A stretch of 64,000 nt of DNA from Streptomyces abyssomicinicus. Lineage in GTDB: Bacteria > Actinomycetota > Actinomycetes > Streptomycetales > Streptomycetaceae. Location: positions 364,346-428,345 of the forward strand of contig NZ_BBZI01000012.1 of the NCBI RefSeq assembly GCF_008974245.1, read 5' to 3'. The notes under the pieces were generated by a model. The model ran no database searches and was not told the origin of the DNA. It saw only the letters and a list, made by a program, of their open reading frames with translations. This document shows positions 16,865 to 25,737 of this stretch, piece after piece; position 1 is the stretch's first letter; the number at the start of each line of letters is the position of its first letter. A program made the translations under genes and the position numbers.

Positions 16865-17889
16865 GCGCGCTGCAACTGCTCTTCGCGGCCCTGCTGGTAC
16901 TCGGCAACGGCTTCTTCGTGGGGGCCGAGTTCGCGCTGGTGTCGGTCCGGCGCAGCCAGGTCGAACCACTGGGCACCGCCCGCGCCCGGCAGGTCCTGTA
17001 CGGGCTGGAACACCTGCCGCGGATGATGGCCGCCGCCCAGTTCGGCATCACCGTCTGCTCGCTCACCCTGGGCGCGGTCGCCGAACCCACCGTGGCGCAC
17101 CTGCTGGAGCCGGTGTTCACGGCCGTCCGGCTGCCGGAGGCCATGGTCCATCCGCTGGGCTACGTCCTCGCCCTCGCCGTGGTGGTCTTCTTCCACCTGG
17201 TGATCGGGGAGATGGTGCCGAAGAACCTGGCGATGGCCGCGCCCGAGAAGGCCGCGCTGTGGCTGGGACCGGGACTGGTCGCCTTCGCGCGGCTGTGCGG
17301 ACCGGTGACCTCCGCGCTCGGCGCCTGCGCGGGGGCGGTGCTGCGGCTGTTCCGGGTCGAGCCGAAGGACGAGGTCGAGGCGGTGTTCACCAGCGAGCAG
17401 CTGAACCGGCTCGTGGAGGACTCCGGCCAGGCGGGACTGCTGGACCCGGAGGACGCCGAGCGGCTCGAGGACGCCCTCGGGCTGGGCTCCCACCCGGTGA
17501 CGGACGTGCTGCTGCCACGGGAGTCCCTGGTCACGGTCGGACCCGAGGTCACCCCGGGCGAGGTGGTCGCGCTCACCGCGCGCACCGGCTACTCGCGGTT
17601 CCCGGTGGTGGGGGAGGGCGGCGTCTACCTGGGCTACCTGCACGTCAAGGACGTGCTCGACCTGGACGACGCGGACGGGCCGGTCCCGCCGAGGGTCCGC
17701 CGCCGGATGACCGAGCTGCCGGCCGCCCTGCCGCTGGACGACGCCCTCACCGTCATGCGGCGGGCCGCCGCCCACCTTGCCGCGGTCACCGACACGACGG
17801 GACGGGCGGTGGGGCTGGTCGCCCTCGAGGACGTCCTCGAACTCCTCGTCGGCGAGGTCCGCGACCCGGCCCACCGGGTGGCGTCCTAG
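16861..17889 (+). CDS. CNNM/CorC-type hemolysin-family membrane protein (second of pair, short form)
   Basis: A 342-residue protein with the same DUF21 domain (LLFAALLVLGNGFFVGAEFALVSV; EMVPKNLAMAAPEKA) and a CBS pair (VLLPRESLVTV ... VALEDVLELLVGEV). It stops after the CBS domains and lacks the CorC_HlyC C-terminal domain of its neighbour. The GTG overlaps the preceding TGA, indicating translational coupling. Pairing of a long and a short CNNM protein is usual in actinomycetes; the division of labour is not known. Confidence 0.92.
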   Translation: MSALQLLFAALLVLGNGFFVGAEFALVSVRRSQVEPLGTARARQVLYGLEHLPRMMAAAQFGITVCSLTLGAVAEPTVAHLLEPVFTAVRLPEAMVHPLGYVLALAVVVFFHLVIGEMVPKNLAMAAPEKAALWLGPGLVAFARLCGPVTSALGACAGAVLRLFRVEPKDEVEAVFTSEQLNRLVEDSGQAGLLDPEDAERLEDALGLGSHPVTDVLLPRESLVTVGPEVTPGEVVALTARTGYSRFPVVGEGGVYLGYLHVKDVLDLDDADGPVPPRVRRRMTELPAALPLDDALTVMRRAAAHLAAVTDTTGRAVGLVALEDVLELLVGEVRDPAHRVAS

Positions 17890-18290
17890 CGGTCGCCCCA
17901 CGTCCTGCCGAGCCGCCCTCCGCGGCGCGCCGGCCCGCGGGAGGGGCGTGCCCCTTCCCGCGTGCCGGGGTGCCGCAGGGGTGCTGCCGGTGTGCCGCGC
18001 CGCCTTGCCGGGGGACCGCTGCCGGGGCGACGGGGCCGGGTCGAACGAGGCCGGGGACGGGGGCCGGGGCAAGGGCCGAGGCGACGGTACGACGGGCTGA
18101 CGGGTCTCCGGGGCGATGGGGCGGGTGCCGGCCGGCCGAGGCCGCCCCGGGCCGTCGGTCGACGCGCGGGGAGGTGGGGCAGGTGAGGTTCCGTGCGGGC
18201 ACCACGCCTCACGCCTGCGCGCGGAGGCGCGTGACCCGCCCGTGGCCGTGCCGGGACCGCCCGCGGCGGACCGGGCCGCGGCCGGGCCCG
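17890..18290. other. 401-bp gene-free gap between convergent genes
   Basis: The stretch between the CNNM pair (+) and the AAA ATPase (-) has no convincing gene on either strand. It is dominated by G/C-rich runs such as GGGGCCGGGGACGGGG. The last 60 bases hold overlapping GGCCGCGGCC-type inverted repeats that could act as a terminator for either side. Confidence 0.6.
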
Positions 18291-20174
18291 TCACTCGGGG
18301 CCGGCCGGCTCGCGGCCGGAGAGTACCTCCCCGTACGCCTGCATCAGATCCGGCAGCCGCAGCGTCGACAGGTCCTCCCGGGACAGCTCCCCCGCCCCCG
18401 GGACCGCCGACAGCCGCAGATCCCGGTACGCGCAGCTCTTCTCGTACAGCGTGCGCAGGAACCGCCCGTTGCCCAGCTCGTCGATCCACCCCTGCTCGAC
18501 CACGTGCGTACTGATCGACAGCAGTTCCTCCAGCGCCTCCTCGTCCCACCCGTCGCCGTTCTCCTCGGCGAGGACCTCGCCGATCGCGCAGAGTTCGTCG
18601 GGCCGGTAGGAGGGGAAGTCCACCCGCGTGGTGAACCGGGAGGACAACCCGGGGTTGGCGGCCAGCAGCCGGTCCATCCCCTCGGGGTAGCCGGCGAGTA
18701 TGACCACCAGATGGTCCCGGTTGTCCTCCGCGCGCTTCAGCAGCACCTGGAGCGCCTCGTCGCCGTAGGCGTCGCCCTTGCCGTAACCGGTGTTGACCAG
18801 TGAGTACGCCTCGTCGACGAAGAGCACCCCGCCCAGCGCCGAGTCGATCAGCTCATTGGCCTTCACGGCGGTCTGCCCCAGGAACTCGCCCACCAGATCG
18901 GCCCGTTGGGCCTCCACCAGATGGTCGCCGCCGAGCAGCCCCAGCGCGTAGAAGACCCGCCCGAGTATCCGGGCCACCGTGGTCTTGCCGGTGCCCGACG
19001 GGCCGGAGAAGACGAAGTGCCGCTTCGGCGGCCGCACCGGAAGCCCCTGGTCGGCACGGAGCCGCGCCATGTTGAGCTGGGCGGACAGCGCCTTCACCTG
19101 CCGCTTGACCGGCTCCAGGCCGACCATCCGCTCCAGCTCCGCCAGCGCCTCCTCCAGCAGCACCGGATCGGCCGGCCCCGGCGGGAAGGGCTGGAGCGGG
19201 ACGAACGCCTTCTCCCGCACGGTGTCCGGCGAGGACAGCGACGCCGTCCCGGCGTCCGGGTCGGAGATCTTCACCCCCACGTCCCGTCCCGCCGTGCCGG
19301 CCAGCGGGTCCAGTCCCTCCGTCCCGTCGGCCGCGGAGGAGAGGGGGAAGCCCGCGTAGCCGTCCATGCCCAGCTCCGCGTCCTCGTCCCAGCCGTCCCC
19401 CTCGGAGATCGCCGCCAGCCGCGCGGCGGTGTCCATGAACGAGGGGTCGACATGGTGCACGGCGCGGTACAGCGGCAGCGCGGCCGCCGTCCGGCCGGTG
19501 CCCTCGTGGGCCCGTGCCAGCCAGTAGCGCAGCTCCTTGCGCTGCGGCTGCTCGCTGCGGCAGCGCATCAGGGCCGCCGACAGCAGCGGCTCCGCCTGCC
19601 CGTACATCTCCAGCCGGACCCGGGCCATACCGCCGAACAGCCTGGCCTCGATGCCCAGCACCGGGTCGTCGACCAACGGCTCGGTGTGCCGCACGAGTTG
19701 GTCCCAGTCCTTCACCAGGTAGGCGCGGCACGCGTGCAGGAACCTGACCTGGTGATCGGCGTCGGCCGAAGGCAACCCGCCGAGGGCGCGGTCGAGTTCG
19801 GGCACATGGCGGCCGTCCAGCCAGTGCGAGGCGTGCGCCAGCAGCAGGTCGCGCCGGCTCTCCAGCACCGGCTGCACCCACCAGCCCAGCCAGTACCAGG
19901 AGTTGAGCGGCCGGCCGTGCCGGGTGCGCTGCTCGCCGAAGCGGTCGCGGTACTGGTGCATCCGCAGCAGCGCGGTCGTCGTGTCGACCCGCAGCGCGTG
20001 CAGACCGAGCCAGCCGTCGGCCATGCCGGGGTCGAGGCGCACCGCGGCGCGGAACTCCTCCTCCGCCTGCGGATATGCGCCCATGCTGTAGGCGTCCACG
20101 CCTCGGAGCCAGGCCAGATCGGCAGGGGCGCCGGGGCCCCGTGCGCCGAATTCCCTCACGTCGTCGTCCCCCAC
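18291..20174 (-). CDS. TPR-containing AAA+ ATPase (CbbX/SpoVK/EccA-like)
   Basis: A 627-residue protein. The N-terminal 300 residues are helical TPR-like repeats (PQAEEEFRAAVRLDPGMADGWLGLHAL and others). An acidic/Ser linker leads to an AAA+ domain of the CbbX/SpoVK/EccA type: Walker A GPSGTGKTT near residue 390, Walker B VLFVDEAYSL near 450, sensor-1 region LAGYPEGMDRLLAANPGLSSRF. EccA relatives serve type VII secretion and CbbX remodels rubisco; no ESX or rubisco genes are nearby, so the client is unknown. GTG 20174 is chosen; GTG 20159 (VREFGARG) is an alternative. Longer readings start in low-complexity sequence. Confidence 0.87.
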   Translation of the reverse strand: MGDDDVREFGARGPGAPADLAWLRGVDAYSMGAYPQAEEEFRAAVRLDPGMADGWLGLHALRVDTTTALLRMHQYRDRFGEQRTRHGRPLNSWYWLGWWVQPVLESRRDLLLAHASHWLDGRHVPELDRALGGLPSADADHQVRFLHACRAYLVKDWDQLVRHTEPLVDDPVLGIEARLFGGMARVRLEMYGQAEPLLSAALMRCRSEQPQRKELRYWLARAHEGTGRTAAALPLYRAVHHVDPSFMDTAARLAAISEGDGWDEDAELGMDGYAGFPLSSAADGTEGLDPLAGTAGRDVGVKISDPDAGTASLSSPDTVREKAFVPLQPFPPGPADPVLLEEALAELERMVGLEPVKRQVKALSAQLNMARLRADQGLPVRPPKRHFVFSGPSGTGKTTVARILGRVFYALGLLGGDHLVEAQRADLVGEFLGQTAVKANELIDSALGGVLFVDEAYSLVNTGYGKGDAYGDEALQVLLKRAEDNRDHLVVILAGYPEGMDRLLAANPGLSSRFTTRVDFPSYRPDELCAIGEVLAEENGDGWDEEALEELLSISTHVVEQGWIDELGNGRFLRTLYEKSCAYRDLRLSAVPGAGELSREDLSTLRLPDLMQAYGEVLSGREPAGPE

Positions 20175-20434
20175 AAACCGTGCCCCCGTCCCTCGCCGCC
20201 GGGCCGGCCCCGGCTGCCGCCTCGGCCGAACCGCCCACCCACCGGCCTCGGTTGGCCACACGGCGGCGGACCGACGGACGCACCGAAGGCATCGTACCCA
20301 TGGGGCCGTGGTGGCCCTACGGGTGCGACGAGGGCGCTCGGGGCATCACCGGCGCACCGTTGCGGCACCCGCGCGGTCACCCACGGTGCGCGAAATGGGG
20401 CGCGGGGAGTCCGGAAAACCGGTTCCGGGCAGAA

Positions 20435-20472
20435 CGAAGCCCCCGGTCACGGGGGAACAACCGGGGGCTTCG
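20435..20472 (-). terminator. Hairpin terminator downstream of the P-loop kinase gene
   Basis: A perfect 13-bp stem (CGAAGCCCCCGGT with ACCGGGGGCTTCG) and a 12-base loop lie 60-97 bases beyond the stop of the kinase gene at 20532. There is no strong T-run, as is common in Streptomyces. The rest of the 357-bp interval 20175-20531 holds no gene. Confidence 0.75.
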
Positions 20473-20531
20473 CGTGTGAGGACGGCCCGAGGGCCGTTCC
20501 TTGAGAACGTAAGACCTGCACGGCCCCGGGG

Positions 20532-21194
20532 TCAAGCCGTGCCGGCGTCCCGTTCGGAGGTTCCGTACCGCCCGGGACGCAGGGGTTCGCATGGTGCCGA
20601 CGGGTCGTCACCGACCGTGAGGAAAGTGGGGGAGGGGCCTTCCGTCACCTCGTAGCCAAAGGCCGCTCCACGGACCAGCAGGTGCGCGTGGGGGCGCGAG
20701 GGATCGCGCGCGAAGTGCGCGCGCTCGGCCGTCTCCCACCGGTCCCAGAAGGCCCGCTGCTCCTCGCCGTCCCGCAGCCGGCCACGCCGCCAGGACTCCT
20801 CGGCCGGCACATCCATCCAGATCAGACGGGCCAGACACGGGCGAAGGGCGCGCCGGCCGGCCCCGACCCCCTCGACGACCACCGCGGGGGCGGGCGGCAA
20901 CGGACGTGGCGCGCCGAAGCGGCGTGCGGACCAGTCGTAGGGCGCGAAGCGGGCCGTGCGCCCCTCCCGCAGCGGCTCCAGCACCTCGGAGGCGAACCGG
21001 GCGGTCCAGGAGAACAGCTCCCGGTGGGTGGCGATGTCGTCGAGATGGAGCACCGGCGCGCCCCCGAGCGCCTCCGCCAGGCGGGCGGCGAAGGTGGTCT
21101 TGCCGGACCCGGCGTGCCCGTCGACACCGATCAGCCGCACCGGCCCGCACGACGGCGGCAGCCGGAGCAGGGCGGAGGCGAGGGCGTCGAACAC
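20532..21194 (-). CDS. Uridine-kinase-like P-loop kinase
   Basis: A 220-residue protein with a strong P-loop (LIGVDGHAGSGKTTFAARLAEAL, residues about 22-45), a Walker-B-like HLDDIATH segment, a WSARRFGAPRPLPPAPAVVVEGVGA strand-turn and a late PAEESWRRGRLRDG basic segment. This is the layout of uridine/cytidine kinase-like ATPases, though the nucleoside specificity is not visible. The GTG at 21194 gives the typical N-terminus. It is transcribed toward its terminator at 20435-20472. Confidence 0.82.
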   Translation of the reverse strand: MFDALASALLRLPPSCGPVRLIGVDGHAGSGKTTFAARLAEALGGAPVLHLDDIATHRELFSWTARFASEVLEPLREGRTARFAPYDWSARRFGAPRPLPPAPAVVVEGVGAGRRALRPCLARLIWMDVPAEESWRRGRLRDGEEQRAFWDRWETAERAHFARDPSRPHAHLLVRGAAFGYEVTEGPSPTFLTVGDDPSAPCEPLRPGRYGTSERDAGTA

Positions 21195-21439
21195 GGTTCC
21201 ACTCTAGGCGCCGGTCACCCCGTACGGCCGCCCGGCCGGGGACCGGCCGGAGGGTCCGGGGGCCGGCACCGTGCCGGTCCGCCGGCTCCGTCATGACCGC
21301 TGCTACCAGAGGTAGATACCAATATTGCCGCCGTCCGGAACGGCCGAGGTACTGGATCGGCGGCGGGCCGCTTGGCCATAGTGGGGCCCGGAGCCGTGGA
21401 CACCATCACCCGAAGCTCACCCCTGGGGGCCGATCAGCC

Positions 21440-22813
21440 ATGAGCAACAGAGCCCAATCGCCGTCCCGCAGAACCGTTCTCGCCGCGGCGGTCGCCGCGG
21501 CCGTCGCCGGAACCACCGCGGTCCCGGCGACCGCCGCCGAGGCGGACGCCCGCGCCCCCGAGGCCGGGGCGGCCGCCGCCGGGCGGCTGGTGGACAACCG
21601 CGCCTGGGTCACCTACACCGACTGGCGCGAGGGCCGCGCCCACGGTGTGCGTACCCTTTCCGGCGCCCGTCCCGGAGTCGCCCTCGCCGTTCCGGCCGGC
21701 GTTACCGAGTACACCGACCCGCACACCGGGACCTCCGCCCCCTGGGAGTACGCCACCTGGACCTCCCCGTCGCACCGCCTCAAGGTCCCCGCGACCGAGG
21801 TGATCCCCAGCTGGAACGCCGACACCCCGGCGGGCACCTGGATCCAGGTCGAACTCCAGGGCAGGTACAACGACGGCACCGACACCCCCTGGTACGTGAT
21901 GGGCCGCTGGGCCGCCGGCGACCAGGACATCCGCCGGACCTCCGTGGACGACCAGACCGACAACAAGAGCACCGTCTGGACCGACACCTTCTCGGTGGAC
22001 GACGCCTCCACCGGGCTGCGCCTGGTCTCCTACCGCCTGCGCCTCACCCTCTACCGCCGCCCGGGCTCGGGAGCGACCCCCACCGTGTGGCGGCTCGGCG
22101 CGATGGGCTCCGACGTCCCGGACCGCTTCACCGTCGCCGCCACGACCCCGAGGGTGACCCGCGAACTGCCGGTGCCGCGCTACTCGCAGAACACCCACGT
22201 CGGCCAGTACCCCGAGTACGACAACGGCGGCGAGGCGTGGTGCAGCCCCACCTCGTCGCAGATGATCATCGAGTACTGGGGCCGGAAGCCCACGGCCGAA
22301 CAACTGGCTTGGGTCAACCCCGAGTTCGCCGACCCGCAGGTCTGCCACGCGGCCCGCTTCACCTACGACCACCAGTACCAGGGCTGCGGCAACTGGCCGT
22401 TCAACGCCGCCTACGCCGCCACCTACCCCGGCCTCCAGGGCGTGGTGACGCGGCTGGGGTCGCTCACCGACCTGGAGACGCTGATCGCGGCCGGCATCCC
22501 CGTCATAACGTCGCAGTCCTTCCTGGCGAGCGAGCTCACCGGCGCGGGATACGGCACCTCGGGCCACCTGATGACGGTGATCGGCTTCACCGCCGACGGG
22601 GACGTCGTCGCCAACGACCCGGCCTCACCGAGCAACGAGGCGGTCCGGCGCGTCTACCAGCGCCGCGAGTGGGAGAACATCTGGCTGCGGACCAAGCGCT
22701 ACAACGCGAGCGGCAAGGTGGCCTCGGGCACCGGCGGCGTCTGCTACCTGTACTTCCCGGCCCACCCCACGCCCGCCCAGCGCAAGGCCCTGGGGGCGGT
22801 GGGAATCCGCTGA
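21440..22813 (+). CDS. Tat-exported C39-family papain-like peptidase
   Basis: A 457-residue protein with a twin-arginine signal (SRRTVLAAAVAAAVAGTTAVPATA, residues about 9-33). A beta-rich N-terminal domain (about 50-220) precedes a C39-like cysteine peptidase domain with Cys268 in EAWCSPTSSQM, His376 in SGHLMTVIGF and VVANDP as the third element. It should act outside the cell on an unknown peptide or cell-wall substrate. The ATG is 18 bases after CTGGGGGC; readings from further upstream are antisense to the kinase gene. Confidence 0.88.
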   Translation: MSNRAQSPSRRTVLAAAVAAAVAGTTAVPATAAEADARAPEAGAAAAGRLVDNRAWVTYTDWREGRAHGVRTLSGARPGVALAVPAGVTEYTDPHTGTSAPWEYATWTSPSHRLKVPATEVIPSWNADTPAGTWIQVELQGRYNDGTDTPWYVMGRWAAGDQDIRRTSVDDQTDNKSTVWTDTFSVDDASTGLRLVSYRLRLTLYRRPGSGATPTVWRLGAMGSDVPDRFTVAATTPRVTRELPVPRYSQNTHVGQYPEYDNGGEAWCSPTSSQMIIEYWGRKPTAEQLAWVNPEFADPQVCHAARFTYDHQYQGCGNWPFNAAYAATYPGLQGVVTRLGSLTDLETLIAAGIPVITSQSFLASELTGAGYGTSGHLMTVIGFTADGDVVANDPASPSNEAVRRVYQRREWENIWLRTKRYNASGKVASGTGGVCYLYFPAHPTPAQRKALGAVGIR

Positions 22814-22961
22814 CGAAGTCGCTGACGCATCCGCTGACCTGCGGTTCTGTGACGAAGCTCTCCGCACCGCGAGCCCGATGCGATGGCATGGTGGAAGAAC
22901 GGGTCCGGTCACGCGGCCGGTTCCCGGGGGGAACCACCGCACGCGACCTGAGCGAGAGACC

Positions 22962-23105
22962 ATGAGCGCAGCGACTGCCACCCTGACCCGCACCCTCACC
23001 GGCGGCCCGAAGGACGACGACGACAACAACCTCGTCGAGCACATCGCCGGCTGGGTCCTGGTCGTCGTGATGGCCATGCTGGTCACCCGGCTCGGCCTGG
23101 TCTGA
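22962..23105 (+). CDS. 47-residue single-pass membrane peptide
   Basis: A short protein with a Thr-rich N-terminus, an acidic GGPKDDDDNNLVEHIA patch (residues about 18-33) and one C-terminal hydrophobic helix, AGWVLVVVMAMLVTRLGLV. GAGAGACC precedes the ATG, and a strong intrinsic terminator follows 60 bases after the stop, supporting a discrete gene. I do not recognise a function. The topology suggests a small membrane-anchored partner with the acidic patch at the membrane face. Confidence 0.7.
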   Translation: MSAATATLTRTLTGGPKDDDDNNLVEHIAGWVLVVVMAMLVTRLGLV

Positions 23106-23164
23106 CCCGCACCGGCGACGCGGGCGGAAGCGGCCCGCGAGAACGAACACGAGAACGAACAGCA

Positions 23165-23193
23165 GTGGAGCCCGGCCACCGGCCGGGCTCCAC
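23165..23193 (+). terminator. Intrinsic terminator after the small membrane peptide
   Basis: A perfect 13-bp stem (GTGGAGCCCGGCC with GGCCGGGCTCCAC), a 3-base loop, then CCGGCTTTTCC. It ends transcription from the 22962-23105 gene. Confidence 0.92.
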
Positions 23194-23217
23194 CGGCTTT
23201 TCCGCAGGTCTCCCACC

Positions 23218-23259
23218 CTGTCCTCAGCCCGTCCTCCACCTGTCCTCAGCCCGTCCTCC
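23218..23259. repeat. 20-bp direct repeat, two copies
   Basis: CTGTCCTCAGCCCGTCCTCC occurs twice, separated by AC, inside a pyrimidine-rich 130-base run just after the terminator. No coding or binding function is apparent. Confidence 0.85.
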
Positions 23260-23394
23260 GTCGGCCCTCCGGCCCTTCTCCCGTCCTTGCCCGGCGCGTC
23301 CGCCGCCCGTCCTTCGTCCATGCCCTGCCGGTCTCCGGCCGGATTCCCGCCGCGCCCTGCCGTCGTCCGCGGACCTGTTTCCCATCCGTTACAA

Positions 23395-23410
23395 GTAAGC
23401 GACCGTTAAC
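23395..23410. promoter_or_regulatory. Imperfect palindrome upstream of acyl-CoA dehydrogenase, possible TetR-type operator
   Basis: GTAAGCGACCGTTAAC is partly palindromic (GTnAnCGnnCGnTnAC), and its TAAGCG half resembles operators of TetR regulators of acyl-CoA metabolism. It is 166-181 bases before the ATG at 23576, in the most A/T-rich part of the 470-bp gap 23106-23575. No regulator gene is adjacent. Confidence 0.3.
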
Positions 23411-23575
23411 CGGTGACGTGGCGACGGCGACCGGGCATACTCACAGCGCGCAGCCGCCGACCTGCCGTTTTCTTCCGTGATCCGGAAGGGCGTCGGCCCT
23501 GCCCGTGAGCCGGCGGGACCCGCGTCATCCAAGCGGTCGCCCGCCCTGTGCCCGTACAGGGAGGAGAACACCGCC

Positions 23576-24757
23576 ATGACCGATCACGGTGCCCCGCAGC
23601 CGGTCGACCGCGCGCTGCCCACCGAGGAGGCCCGGGACCTGCTGGCGCTGGTCCGCGAGATCGCCCAGCGTGAGATCGCCCCGAAGGCGGCCGACGAGGA
23701 GGAGGCGGGGCACTTCCCCCGGGAGCTGTTCGCGCTGCTCTCCGCCTCCGGACTGCTCGGCCTGCCCTACTCCGCCGAGTACGGCGGCGGCGAGCAGCCC
23801 TACGAGGTCTACCTCCAGGTCCTGGAGGAGCTGGCCGCGGCCCGGCTCACCGTCGGTCTCGGGGTGAGCGTGCACACCCTCTCCTGCCACGCGCTGGCCC
23901 ACTTCGGCACCAAGCAGCAGCGTCTGGAGCACCTGCCCGCCATGCTCGGCGGCGGCCTGCTGGGCGCCTACTGCCTCTCCGAGCCCGCCTCCGGCTCCGA
24001 CGCCGCCTCGCTGCGCACCCGGGCGGTCCGCGAGGGCGCCGACGGCGACTGGGTGGTCGAGGGCACCAAGGCGTGGATCACCCACGGCGGCGTCGCCGAC
24101 TTCTACACGCTGATGGCCCGCACCGGCGTCGACGGGCCCCGCGGGATCACCGCCTTCCTGGTCCCCGGCGACGCCCCCGGGCTGAGCGCGGCCGCGCCCG
24201 AGAAGAAGATGGGCATGAAGGGCTCGCCCACCGCCCAGGTCCACTTCGACGGCGTCCGGCTCGCCGACGACCGCCGGCTCGGCGAGGAGGGCCAGGGCTT
24301 CGCCGTCGCCCTCGCCGCCCTCGACTCCGGCCGGCTCGGCATCGCGGCCTGCGCGATCGGAGTGGCCCAGGCGGCGCTGGACGCCGCCACCGCCTACGCG
24401 GGCGAGCGCCGCCAGTTCGGCAGGCCCATCGGCGACTTCCAGGGCCTGCGGTTCCTGCTCGCCGACATGGCGACCCAGGTCGAGGCGGGCCGCGCCCTCT
24501 ACCTGGCCGCGGCACGGCTGCGGGACGCCGGGCGGCCGTTCTCCCGGCAGGCGGCCATGGCGAAGCTGTTCTGCACCGACGCCGCGATGAAGGTCACCAC
24601 CGACGCCGTCCAGGTCCTCGGCGGCTACGGCTACACCGCGGACTTCCCCGTGGAGCGTCACATGCGGGAGGCCAAGGTGCTGCAGATCGTCGAGGGCACC
24701 AACCAGATCCAGCGGATGGTCATCGGCCGTCACCTGTTGGGCCCCGAGTCCCGCTGA
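23576..24757 (+). CDS. Acyl-CoA dehydrogenase
   Basis: A 393-residue enzyme with the three-domain acyl-CoA dehydrogenase fold. Signature 1 AYCLSEPASGSDAAS lies near residues 137-151, WITHGG follows, and signature 2 is QVLGGYGYTADFPVERHMREAKVLQIVEGTNQIQ. The catalytic-base Glu is the one in VEGTNQIQ, as in short/medium-chain and isovaleryl-type enzymes. It uses FAD to form a 2,3-double bond in an acyl-CoA; chain length is not predictable. The ATG follows GGGAGGAG by 8 bases. Its 3' end overlaps the convergent small gene 24720-24968 by 38 bases. Confidence 0.94.
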   Translation: MTDHGAPQPVDRALPTEEARDLLALVREIAQREIAPKAADEEEAGHFPRELFALLSASGLLGLPYSAEYGGGEQPYEVYLQVLEELAAARLTVGLGVSVHTLSCHALAHFGTKQQRLEHLPAMLGGGLLGAYCLSEPASGSDAASLRTRAVREGADGDWVVEGTKAWITHGGVADFYTLMARTGVDGPRGITAFLVPGDAPGLSAAAPEKKMGMKGSPTAQVHFDGVRLADDRRLGEEGQGFAVALAALDSGRLGIAACAIGVAQAALDAATAYAGERRQFGRPIGDFQGLRFLLADMATQVEAGRALYLAAARLRDAGRPFSRQAAMAKLFCTDAAMKVTTDAVQVLGGYGYTADFPVERHMREAKVLQIVEGTNQIQRMVIGRHLLGPESR

Positions 24758-24968
24758 CCGCCGCGCGCCGGCCCGGCGGCGTCGCCAGCCGGGCCCACTC
24801 CGGGTCGTCGCGGCCGGGAAGGGTCCGCCCTCCCTCTGCCCAGCTGCGCATCAGGTCGCGGTAGATGGGAGGGTCCTCGGACGCGGGCGCCGGAGCCGCC
24901 GGCGCCTCCGCCGGGCCCGGGACGAACACACTTCGCCGCCTGGCCATGGCCGAAGAGGTTGCGGTCAT
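24720..24968 (-). CDS. Small hypothetical protein overlapping the acyl-CoA dehydrogenase 3' end
   Basis: An 82-residue reading frame (or 75 from the ATG at 24947). It has an Ala/Pro-rich N-terminal part and the block PPIYRDLMRSWAEGGRTLPGRDDPEWARLATPP, which looks like real protein rather than shadow. Convergent overlap with the dehydrogenase is 38 bases. No strong ribosome-binding site is visible at either ATG. Function unknown. Confidence 0.5.
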   Translation of the reverse strand: MTATSSAMARRRSVFVPGPAEAPAAPAPASEDPPIYRDLMRSWAEGGRTLPGRDDPEWARLATPPGRRAAVSGTRGPTGDGR

Positions 24969-25063
24969 ACCGGGAGAACGCCCGGGGCGGCGACACGTCA
25001 CCCCGCCGGGCGTCAGCGCATCAGTTCGGGCACGGGCCCGGGCCGCCCGGCCCGGGCGCGGGA

Positions 25064-25504
25064 TCAGGCCGCGCGGCCCATGAGGCGGCGGGTCATCGGC
25101 GCGCGCAGGGGGCGCGACCCCGGACCGCCGACGTGCGAGAAGGGCTGCGTCCGCCAGTCCAGGCCGGCGGGCAGCGTGAGCAGCAGACCGGTCTCCTGCT
25201 CCTGCGGGTCCGTCCCCGCGTCCGCCGGCTCGGCCTCCGCGGCCGTCCGCCCGGTGCCCGCGCACACGGTCAGGCCGAACGGGTTCCACGGCGAGGCGCA
25301 CAGCGCGTGCTCCGGCAGGACGGCCTCGTCCGCCAGGAGCGCGATGGGCTGCGCGCAGTCCGGGCAGATCACCCGGTACATCTCGAAGGTGTCGTAGGCG
25401 TCGAACTCGTCGTCCGCGGCGTCCGGTTCGACGCCCTCCGGCTCGGGTTCGACGACCTGGGGCCTCCTGGACGCGGAACGGCCAGGGCGCTGAAGACTGT
25501 GCAT
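25064..25504 (-). CDS. Conserved-looking hypothetical protein with a CPDC motif
   Basis: A 146-residue soluble protein. An acidic N-terminal region (EPEPEGVEPDAADDEFDAYDTFEMYRV) is followed by ICPDCAQPIALLADEAVLPEHALCASPWNPFGLTVC. That segment contains a CxxC and two later cysteines and may bind one zinc. ATG 25504 is chosen because CGAGGGGGAG lies just upstream. It diverges from an Lrp-family gene (233-bp gap). I do not recognise the family's function. Confidence 0.72.
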   Translation of the reverse strand: MHSLQRPGRSASRRPQVVEPEPEGVEPDAADDEFDAYDTFEMYRVICPDCAQPIALLADEAVLPEHALCASPWNPFGLTVCAGTGRTAAEAEPADAGTDPQEQETGLLLTLPAGLDWRTQPFSHVGGPGSRPLRAPMTRRLMGRAA

Positions 25505-25737
25505 CGGGTACTCCCCCTCGGGCTGGGCCGTAAGGCTCTGCGGCCTCGACCACAGCAAGCATTTCCCTGCGCCCCGGGCAGGTAATCACGTGAACATCAT
25601 GGAGGCCGGTCAGGAAGTGTGTCCTTCGTCACATAGTCATGCACAAAGGCCTCACACCGCCCACTCACGCGGCCCGGACCGGCCGGTCCGTGGACGCGTC
25701 TGTGCCCGCCGATCGCCGGCCCTGTAGCTTTTGCCGC

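Noticed and set aside
18291..20174. AAA+ ATPase as evidence of a type VII secretion locus here
   Set aside because: No esx, eccB-E or mycP genes in the window; the domain is shared with CbbX and SpoVK.
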